This document shows, piece by piece, positions 8,946-15,272 of a DNA stretch of 42,566 bases. Source of the DNA: an uncultured Collinsella sp. (GTDB lineage: Bacteria > Actinomycetota > Coriobacteriia > Coriobacteriales > Coriobacteriaceae); contig CABQLM010000007.1 of NCBI GenBank assembly GCA_902465105.1, positions 1 to 42,566 on the forward strand, read 5' to 3'. Under the pieces are notes generated by a model, which was not told where the DNA came from, made no database searches, and was given only the letters and a program-made list of their open reading frames with translations. Position numbers and translations under genes: made by a program. Each line of letters begins with the position of its first letter. Position 1 is the first letter of the stretch.

Positions 8946-8956
8946 TATGGAGCGCC

Positions 8957-10630
8957 ATGATACGAAAAACGAGCGAAATGCCCTCCCTGCTTCTGCGCAT
9001 CATTGGCGACGTCGAGACCGAGGTCGTCGAATACAAGGCAGCAAAGCAGAACTATGATTTCGAGGACATTGGCAAGTATTTCTCCGCCCTCAGCAATGAG
9101 GCCAATTTGCGCAAGGCAGAGTGCGGATGGCTTTTCTTCGGCATTTCAGACAACCGTCAGATAAAGGGAACTGCCTACCGCAAAGAATCCCAAACGCCAA
9201 GCGTCGGCCTGCGACGTCTAAAACACGAGATCGCCCAATACACAAATAACGGCATGACTTTCGAAGAGATTTACGAGTTTGAGGTTGATGGCAAGAGAGT
9301 CATTGCTTTCCAGATACCGGCTGGCAGCTTCGCAACGCCAACGACTTGGCACGGAATCCCCTGGTCACGTGAGAATGAATCCCTCGTAGAGATGCCCAAG
9401 TTCAAACTCGACGCCATCTACGGGCAGAGTCGACCCGACTGGTCGCGTCAGATTGCCTACGAGGCAAACCTCGATGACCTTGATCCAGAGGCAGTTAGCT
9501 TTGCATGCTCCAAATTCGTCGAAAAGTTCGGAGAAAGCCAGCCCGCCGTTCGTAGCCTCGATGAAGAATCCATCCTCAGCAAAATGGCGCTTGTAATCCA
9601 CGGTCACGTGAGCAATGCGGCGCTCGTTCTTCTGGGCAAACCGGAGTCGAGTGTCTTTCTGGGTGGCATCGAGCCACGCATTACTTGGACACTCTACGCA
9701 AGTGACGGCTCCACTATGGCCTATGAACATTTTGAACCGCCGTTCATTCTGCAGGTCGATCGTGTTCTGGGAAAGATAAGAAACGAAAAATACCGGTTCT
9801 TCGACCGTGAAGAGACACTGTTCCCCACCGAAGCGCATCGCTACAGCCCCGAAGTCATCCGAGAGCTTCTTCACAACGCCATAGCTCACCAAGATTTTAG
9901 AATGTCGGGAAAAATTAACGTTCTTGAATATGAGGACAGGCTTGTATTCAAGAACGAGGGCGCTTTTATCCCCGGGACGATAGAGAATGCGCTCGCGAGC
10001 GGTTACAAGCCGCCGTACTATCGTAACCCTCTGCTTTCAAGTGCCATGAACAAGACGGGCATGATGGACCGCAACGCCATAGGCATTCGCAACGTCTTCG
10101 ATATTCAGCGTAACCGCCTGCTACCAATGCCCACCTACGATCTATCTGAGGTTGGACGCGTTGCCGTGACACTGTACGGTACGGTACTCAACGAGGACTA
10201 TTCTCGACTTCTCGCAAGCAATCGAAATCTTGATTTGGCGACAGTGTTGCTGTTAGACCTCGTTCAAAAGGGACTACCCGTCACAAAGGAACAGTCACGC
10301 CTGCTTCACGAACAGGGCCTTGTTAGAGGTCGTTACCCCAAGCTGACGGTCTCAGCCGAGGTGGCAGCGGCCACCGGTGCCCACAGCGAGTATGTGCGAA
10401 ACAAAGGCGTAGACAACAGTGTCTTCAAGGAACTGATTTTGGAACTCCTGCGCGTGCGCCCATGTTCAAGAGCGGAGATTATCGCAGGGCTGGATCATGC
10501 CTTGCCGGCAGACCTTACGGCAAAGCAAAAAGGCGACCATGTAAGCTATCTGCTCCAAAGCCTACGGAAAGCTGGTCGCATCACCAACGCTGGAAGCACT
10601 TCGGCTGCTGAGTGGCACATAGTCGAGTGA
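8957..10630 (+). CDS. AlbA_2 (Schlafen-type) / HATPase_c_4 domain protein, putative regulator
   Basis: The 557-residue protein begins with an AlbA_2 domain (about 10-135), with the characteristic TEVVEYKAAKQNYD and ECGWLFFGISDNRQIKGT segments. The middle contains a GHKL-like ATPase module of the HATPase_c_4 type: an N-box-like HRYSPEVIRELLHNAIAHQD, an INVLEYEDRLVFKNEG strand, and YRNPLLSSAMNKTGMMDRN with IGIRNVF. The C-terminus (about 430-557) looks like a winged helix with helices around FKELILELLRVRPCSRAEI. Such proteins are often labelled transcriptional regulators or RecG-like, but no helicase motifs are present. GGAG precedes the ATG. Five repeated half-sites upstream suggest autoregulation. 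A defence-associated role is possible because it abuts a restriction-modification operon. Confidence 0.85.
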   Translation: MIRKTSEMPSLLLRIIGDVETEVVEYKAAKQNYDFEDIGKYFSALSNEANLRKAECGWLFFGISDNRQIKGTAYRKESQTPSVGLRRLKHEIAQYTNNGMTFEEIYEFEVDGKRVIAFQIPAGSFATPTTWHGIPWSRENESLVEMPKFKLDAIYGQSRPDWSRQIAYEANLDDLDPEAVSFACSKFVEKFGESQPAVRSLDEESILSKMALVIHGHVSNAALVLLGKPESSVFLGGIEPRITWTLYASDGSTMAYEHFEPPFILQVDRVLGKIRNEKYRFFDREETLFPTEAHRYSPEVIRELLHNAIAHQDFRMSGKINVLEYEDRLVFKNEGAFIPGTIENALASGYKPPYYRNPLLSSAMNKTGMMDRNAIGIRNVFDIQRNRLLPMPTYDLSEVGRVAVTLYGTVLNEDYSRLLASNRNLDLATVLLLDLVQKGLPVTKEQSRLLHEQGLVRGRYPKLTVSAEVAAATGAHSEYVRNKGVDNSVFKELILELLRVRPCSRAEIIAGLDHALPADLTAKQKGDHVSYLLQSLRKAGRITNAGSTSAAEWHIVE

Positions 10631-10921
10631 TATGGCTCGCGATTTCGATTCTGCCAAACAAGTACATTCCAAGCCAAGTGCGCAACTAGCCAAGAATGTG
10701 CCTGACTGCCAGTCGTGATAGGACACATCCTTCGTCGCCTAGCATCGCACAGCGTCAGGCAACAGCGCATATGGTTGATCCAACTGAAGTCGACACCCAA
10801 TCGGGCATTGCAACCTTGAGAGACGGCAGTCTCATACAACAGAAATAGCTCCCTGCCACTCCATGCATGAGCGGCAGGGAGCGCTCATGGCGGACCATTT
10901 CTCAAGTTCCACCTTCCTCAA

Positions 10922-10965
10922 CCGTAAAAACGCCCAACGTCTTAGAGGCCGTTTTTACGGTTGTT
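10922..10965 (+). terminator. Likely terminator between the AlbA_2 gene and the R-M operon
   Basis: An 11-bp perfect stem CCGTAAAAACG / CGTTTTTACGG with a 17-base loop. The T5 tract lies inside the downstream arm rather than after it, and the loop is long, so it could instead be a recombination or protein-binding inverted repeat. Confidence 0.5.
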
Positions 10966-11022
10966 GGCTTCTGTTTCTTTAATTAAAAATCATCCTTTAC
11001 CTGCTGATTCGCGATATTTCGC

Positions 11023-11051
11023 TTGTCTATATCTAGGTATAGACCTATACT
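11023..11051 (+). promoter_or_regulatory. Promoter of the R-M operon with a palindromic operator in the spacer
   Basis: TTGTCT (11023-11028) and TATACT (11046-11051) are 17 bases apart, a good sigma-70-like pair. A 20-bp near-perfect palindrome, GTCTATA-TCTAGG-TATAGAC (11025-11044), fills the spacer. A second possible -10, TATTAT, is at 11058-11063. Occupancy of the palindrome would occlude polymerase; the 75-residue protein encoded next is the natural candidate to bind it. Confidence 0.6.
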
Positions 11052-11090
11052 AATTCCTATTATGACTAAGCCATGTCCTTGGGAGGTGTC

Positions 11091-11318
11091 ATGCCGTCAG
11101 AAGCTCAAAAGCGGGCCGATCGTAAGTACAAGCACGACAAGACCCAGCAGTTCTGTCTGCGGTTCTATCCCGCCGAAGAGGAGATCTGGTCATTCCTCTC
11201 TGCGCAGGAGAACAAACAGGGGTTTCTTAAAGATTTGATTAGCCGCGAGATGGGCGGCGCATCGGACGGCCCCGTGCACGTTGGCAGCAACACCAAGGTT
11301 GGAAGGACGGAATCGTAA
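11091..11318 (+). CDS. Small putative ribbon-helix-helix protein heading the R-M operon
   Basis: A 75-residue basic protein. The pattern SEAQKRADRKYKHDKTQQF, then a short strand FCLRFYP, then two predicted helices (EEEIWSFLSAQ and QGFLKDLISREM) resembles small Arc/MetJ-type ribbon-helix-helix proteins of mobile elements. The family is inferred from pattern only. GGGAGG sits four bases before the ATG at 11091; a frame from 11073 has no ribosome site. Its stop overlaps the next start by one base (TAATG), so it is co-translated with the methyltransferase gene. It could be a controller of the operon, or an unrelated small protein. Confidence 0.7.
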   Translation: MPSEAQKRADRKYKHDKTQQFCLRFYPAEEEIWSFLSAQENKQGFLKDLISREMGGASDGPVHVGSNTKVGRTES

Positions 11319-13297
11319 TGTCGCAAGTGAGCAAGGCTTCGATCATCCAGCCGGAGACCATACTGGACTTCATCGACGGCGTGACGCAGCGCAGGGACAC
11401 CCCCGAGGAGCGAGTGCGCCAGGAAATCCTAAAGTCCCTCGTGCGTGAGTACGGTTACAAGAAGGAGCAAATCGGGGTCGAGGAGTCGATCAAGTTCGGC
11501 AGCAACCGAAAAGCGGTCGACGTCGCCATCTGGGAGCCGGGAAAAGCGCACACCCAAGAGAACATCTACATCATCGTCGAGTGTAAAGACCCCAAGACCA
11601 AGGCAAAGGGCAAGAAAGACGGCGTGAACCAGATGCACTCCTATGCGTCTGCCTGCATGAATTCTACCTACGGCATGTGGACCAACGGCGACGAGCTGCT
11701 CACCTTCCGTTACGTGGTGGACGATGCTGGCAAGCGCGGCCCCGAAGCTGTGCCCGACCTGCCGCATGCCGGCGGCGAGGTACCCGACGACGCGCCGCGC
11801 TTCGACCAACTGCGCCCCGCCGCCAGCGACTCACTGCTGTACTCGTTCCGCCGCTGCCACAACTACATCGCCGGAAACCAAGGCATCCAAAAGGCCGAGG
11901 CATTCCTTGAACTGCTCAAAATCATATTCTGCAAAATTCAGGACAAGCGCGACTCCGAGACGCCGACGTTCTACATCACGCCGACCGAACGCCAGGGCGC
12001 CGCGGGCAAGAAGAAGTGCCGCAAGCGCATCGAGGCACTTTTTGGAAGCGTCAAGCAGTCGTACGAGACAATCTTCAAGGCCGATGAGCACATCGCGCTA
12101 ACCGACGACGTGCTTGCCTACATCGTGGCGCAGCTGCAAATGTATTCCCTGCTCGAGAGCGACGTGGACGTTAAGGGCCACGCGTACGAGACAATCGTTG
12201 GTTCCAACCTGCGCGGCGACAAAGGTCAATTCTTCACACCACGCAACATGTGTCACATGATGGTGCGGATGGTCGACCCATCCGAAAACGACGTCATCCT
12301 TGACCCCGCCATGGGCACCTGCGGGTTTTTGGTCACGGCCATGAACTATGTGCTCGAGAAAATCGGCAACTCCGTCGACGCGAGCGGACGCAGCAAGACC
12401 GCCAAGCAAGAGGCGCTGATCGCGCGCAAACGCGAGTTCCTATCCAAGCACATCGTGGGCATCGATTTTGATCCCATCTTGGTGCGCGCTTCCAAGATGA
12501 ACATGGTCATGAACAACGACGGCACAGGGCAGCTGTTCCACGCAAACTCGCTCGAGCCGTTCTCGGGCTTTGAGCCCAAGCTGCAGAAGGCGCTGCGCCT
12601 GGACGCCGCCGACGTCGCGGCAAATAAGGCACTGCAGCCGGGACACGGCGTTACGGCGATTATGACCAACCCGCCTTTTGGCTCCAAGATTCCCATCGAA
12701 GACCCAGCGATTCTGGAATCCTTCGACCTTGGACACACCTGGTCGTGGTTCGAGGAGGATGCCGAGTGGAGGATGGAACCTAAGCTCTTCTCATCCCAGC
12801 CGCCCAAGATCCTCTTCATCGAGCGATGCGTCCGCCTGCTTGAGCCCGGCGTGGGCGTAGCAGCGCTCGTCATTCCCAATGGCATCCTGGGCAATCCGGG
12901 TCTGGGCTACGTGCGCCAGTGGATTTTGCGCCATGCACAGATTCTGGGCTCGGTGGACATGCACCCGGACGCCTTCCAGCCCAACGTGGGCGTGCAGACA
13001 TCTGTCCTTGTGCTGCGGCGCTGGGACAGCGAGGAAGAGGCGTACTGCAAGGACGGCACCTTCCAGGATTACAAGATGTTCATGGCCATCTGCGACCACG
13101 TGGGGCACGACAAGCGCGGACAGACCGCCTACGTGCGCGACGACGACGGCTACCCCATCGTGCGGGAGCAGACCACCGCGGTGACAGGCAAGGTGGGATC
13201 CGAGGAGGAGAGCGGTCACACTTCGACGGAGCGTGTGGTGGATGACGAGACGATGGCAATAGCCGATGCCTTCCTTGAATGGAGGCGCGACCAATGA
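11318..13297 (+). CDS. Fused restriction nuclease / N6-adenine DNA methyltransferase subunit
   Basis: The 659-residue protein joins two activities. Residues 1-140 form a type I HsdR_N-like PD-(D/E)XK nuclease: Asp68 in KAVDVAIW, Glu88-Cys-Lys90 in IIVECKDPK, and Gln105 in QMHSY. The remainder is an HsdM-like gamma-class N6-adenine methyltransferase, with a helical N-domain, the SAM motif DPAMGTCGFLV (about 329) and the catalytic motif NPPF (about 450). No ATP-dependent translocase domain is present or encoded nearby. This architecture resembles BcgI-like type IIB enzymes (a fused A subunit plus a B specificity subunit) rather than classical type I systems. The specificity gene follows with a 4-base overlap. 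Confidence 0.88.
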   Translation: MSQVSKASIIQPETILDFIDGVTQRRDTPEERVRQEILKSLVREYGYKKEQIGVEESIKFGSNRKAVDVAIWEPGKAHTQENIYIIVECKDPKTKAKGKKDGVNQMHSYASACMNSTYGMWTNGDELLTFRYVVDDAGKRGPEAVPDLPHAGGEVPDDAPRFDQLRPAASDSLLYSFRRCHNYIAGNQGIQKAEAFLELLKIIFCKIQDKRDSETPTFYITPTERQGAAGKKKCRKRIEALFGSVKQSYETIFKADEHIALTDDVLAYIVAQLQMYSLLESDVDVKGHAYETIVGSNLRGDKGQFFTPRNMCHMMVRMVDPSENDVILDPAMGTCGFLVTAMNYVLEKIGNSVDASGRSKTAKQEALIARKREFLSKHIVGIDFDPILVRASKMNMVMNNDGTGQLFHANSLEPFSGFEPKLQKALRLDAADVAANKALQPGHGVTAIMTNPPFGSKIPIEDPAILESFDLGHTWSWFEEDAEWRMEPKLFSSQPPKILFIERCVRLLEPGVGVAALVIPNGILGNPGLGYVRQWILRHAQILGSVDMHPDAFQPNVGVQTSVLVLRRWDSEEEAYCKDGTFQDYKMFMAICDHVGHDKRGQTAYVRDDDGYPIVREQTTAVTGKVGSEEESGHTSTERVVDDETMAIADAFLEWRRDQ

Positions 13298-14697
13298 CGA
13301 ACGCACCTTTGGTGAAGAGCATCCGGCTTTCCACCGTGCTGGGCGGCGACGTGCGGCTCGAAGCCTCGACCTACCTGCGCGACGGGTATGGCTTCGTGAG
13401 CCTCGCCAACCAGTGCGACAACCATAAGAGGCTTGGCGACCTTGCCGACATCTGGCAGCCGAACAGACTGACGGGGTACACCGTGCCGAAAGGCAAGGGG
13501 TTGCCCTTCTTTACCGCCGGCCAGGTGTTCGAGGACTTCCCCCGTGTGAGAAAGTGGCTCGCAGCGCCCTTCGTGCCCCAGGCTGATTCTAGATACGTCA
13601 AGCAGGATTGGCTGCTACTTTCGTGCTCGGGCGTGGTAGGCAACGTTACCGCCGTGTACCCACATCACGTGAACAAGATCATCACGCACGACCTGCTGCG
13701 TATCGAGCCGAAGGACCAGGCCGAGTACGGCTGGCTCTACGCGTACATGAAGACGGACTTCTTCAAGCAGATCGCGCGGGCGGCTCAGTACGGCCACATG
13801 ATCAAGCATATCGAGGTGGCCCACGCCAACGAGTTTCCGGTCATCATGCCCGATGCGGCCACGCGCAAAGCCATCGGCGACAAAGCCACCGAGGCAGTAC
13901 GCCTGCGCGGCGAAGCATGGAGGCTACGGGGCGAGGCGTTTAAGGCCATCGAGCGGGCAATCGGATACGAAGGCGAGGATACCGATACAAGCAAGAACCA
14001 AGGCGAAGTGCGTTTGTCTCAAATTCTTGAGAGACGCTCTCGTTTGGACGCGGATTCGTATTGCGGTCAAATCAATGCCGTTGATGCGCTTCTCAAACGG
14101 TGCGCTACCGATAATCTAAGAGACCTTGCATCTGACATATATCTACTTCCAAGAGTCGCAAGAACGTTTGGGGCTGGCGGAGTTCCGTTTGCTACCCCAA
14201 GCGATTTGTTTGACGTGAATGCCAAACCAGCCAAACACATTTATGCGAAGTTGATTCCAAATCATGAAGCGTTCATGCTCAAGCCCGGAGAGCTCTTGAT
14301 GGTGAGATCAGGTCAAAAATATGGTTTGCTGGGTCGAGTGATGAAAATCACCGAAAATCATCGAGGCGTGTTTGGCAGCGACGACCCTATTCACATCAAA
14401 CCTGATGAAAGCAAAATCAGGACAGGATATCTATTGGCCTATCTGAACGACCCTGCCCTCGGCAGGCCCTCGATAGTCAGAAACGCATACGGCACATCTA
14501 TCCCACATTTAGATGTTAAAGACATCAAGAAGGTCCGCGTCCCCCGCTTCGCCGCAGACATCGAATCCGCCATCGCCGACCTTATGGACAGGAGCGTGAG
14601 AACCTCGGCCAAGGCTGACCGGCTTGAGAACGAGGCTACCAAGCTGGCGCAGGAGCAGATCGATATCGCCATCGAGAAGGTTGTCTCCAACACCTAG
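13294..14697 (+). CDS. HsdS-like DNA specificity subunit with two target-recognition domains
   Basis: The 467-residue protein selects the DNA target of the fused nuclease-methyltransferase. Two repeated units are visible. The first TRD (about 10-185) ends in EFPVIMPDAATRKAIGDKA with a helical spacer (LRGEAWRLRGEAFKAIERA). The second (about 240-425) ends in KVRVPRFAADIESAIADLMDR and a second helix (KADRLENEATKLAQEQ). Both halves contain related landmarks (PFFTAGQVF with SGVVGNV; PFATPSDLF with GLLGRV). The start ATG overlaps the upstream stop (ATGA), with GGAGG before it. DNA for the second TRD, about 14020-14520, is visibly more AT-rich than the rest, suggesting exchange. Confidence 0.88.
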   Translation: MTNAPLVKSIRLSTVLGGDVRLEASTYLRDGYGFVSLANQCDNHKRLGDLADIWQPNRLTGYTVPKGKGLPFFTAGQVFEDFPRVRKWLAAPFVPQADSRYVKQDWLLLSCSGVVGNVTAVYPHHVNKIITHDLLRIEPKDQAEYGWLYAYMKTDFFKQIARAAQYGHMIKHIEVAHANEFPVIMPDAATRKAIGDKATEAVRLRGEAWRLRGEAFKAIERAIGYEGEDTDTSKNQGEVRLSQILERRSRLDADSYCGQINAVDALLKRCATDNLRDLASDIYLLPRVARTFGAGGVPFATPSDLFDVNAKPAKHIYAKLIPNHEAFMLKPGELLMVRSGQKYGLLGRVMKITENHRGVFGSDDPIHIKPDESKIRTGYLLAYLNDPALGRPSIVRNAYGTSIPHLDVKDIKKVRVPRFAADIESAIADLMDRSVRTSAKADRLENEATKLAQEQIDIAIEKVVSNT

Positions 14698-14754
14698 TGA
14701 GGCGGCCTTTTAACCGCCGTTAAACCCATAGCCTCAACGCAAACAGAATGCAAA

Positions 14755-14853
14755 CGTACCGTAGTGAGTTGGTTAACGGCATAGTGTGAGAATTCACACT
14801 TGCTCATTTGCTTTACGCTCGCACCCTGGCGGGTTCGAGTCCCGGCACTTTAT
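14755..14853 (+). pseudogene. tRNA-like remnant
   Basis: It contains a D-arm-like GAGTTGGTTAACGGC, an anticodon-arm-like inverted repeat AGTGTGA-GAAT-TCACACT (14783-14800), and a T-arm-like GGCGGGTTCGAGTCCCGG (14828-14845). No matching acceptor stem is found and the anticodon loop is not seven bases, so it is not a working tRNA. Sixteen bases (GCGGGTTCGAGTCCCG) are identical, in inverted orientation, to the tRNA-Gly T arm 70 bp away. It may be a left-over from integration at a tRNA. The rest of 14698-14899 shows no gene. Confidence 0.35.
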
Positions 14854-14858
14854 TGAAA

Positions 14859-14889
14859 AAAGCACGGCACCGTAATGGTGCCGTGCTTG
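14859..14889 (-). terminator. Bidirectional terminator between the R-M operon and tRNA-Gly
   Basis: A 12-bp perfect stem AAGCACGGCACC / GGTGCCGTGCTT with a five-base loop. On the minus strand it is followed by TTTTTTCAA just after tRNA-Gly; on plus it is followed by GTGCTTTTT, so it can stop transcription from both sides. Confidence 0.85.
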
Positions 14890-14899
14890 TGCTTTTTAC

Positions 14900-14974
14900 T
14901 GGAGCGGGCAACGGGACTCGAACCCGCGAGTGTCAGCTTGGGAAGCTGATGCCTTACCACTTGGCGATGCCCGC
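14900..14974 (-). tRNA. tRNA-Gly (anticodon CCC)
   Basis: The minus strand folds as a cloverleaf. The acceptor is GCGGGCA/TGCCCGC, the D arm contains AAGTGGTAAGGC, the anticodon stem TCAGC/GCTGA encloses loop TTCCCAA (CCC), and the T arm is GCGGGTTCGAGTCCCGT. CCA is encoded at 14900-14902. It reads GGG codons and sits at the right edge of the restriction-modification island. Confidence 0.95.
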
Positions 14975-15195
14975 ATATGTGGGGGATAGTATAACGCGGG
15001 CATCTTGTTGGACACAAGGGTGGCAATTCATGTTTTCCTTGCAGGGAATCGTCAGATAGTCCTCCCATTTATGGAGACTCGAGTCTTTGGGGACCTTTCT
15101 TTAACCCCATTGAGCTGCACTCTTTATCAATTGTTTTTACACGGCCGTTAATTGTCGGCCATTGGGCAAGCTATTGGACAGGCTGCGGTACTTAC

Positions 15196-15248
15196 CCGCA
15201 CGAATCGCGGCGTTAGCCTCACCCCACACGCCGCGATGTACCCGTGCG
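15196..15248 (+). promoter_or_regulatory. Long stem-loop in the adhesin leader
   Basis: An inner stem TCGCGGCGT / ACGCCGCGA (15205-15213 and 15228-15236) is enclosed by an outer stem CCGCACG / CGTGCGG. It ends about 24 bp before the adhesin start, just ahead of the AAGGAG ribosome site. The flanking 14975-15195 has only a short GGCCG/CGGCC hairpin and no gene. It may be a leader RNA structure affecting translation; this is inference. Confidence 0.5.
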
Positions 15249-15272
15249 GCGCTCAAGGGATAAGGAGCAGTC

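Larger units (their letters stand above)
10631..11090. other. Gene-poor 460-bp gap with two long perfect hairpins
   Basis: I see no convincing gene here. Two perfect inverted repeats stand out. One is GCTCCCTGCC / GGCAGGGAGC (10848-10857 and 10873-10882, 15-base loop). The other is CCGTAAAAACG / CGTTTTTACGG (10922-10932 and 10950-10960, 17-base loop), whose downstream arm and TTGTTGGCTTCTG tail could terminate the AlbA_2 transcript. The right end holds the restriction-modification promoter. Confidence 0.6.

Noticed and set aside
8957..10630. RecG-type helicase annotation for the AlbA_2 protein
   Set aside because: No Walker A/B or SF2 motifs are visible; the AlbA_2 and GHKL-like modules explain the sequence.
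11318..14697. Classical type I R-M system (HsdRMS)
   Set aside because: No HsdR motor gene is present and the nuclease domain is fused to the methyltransferase.
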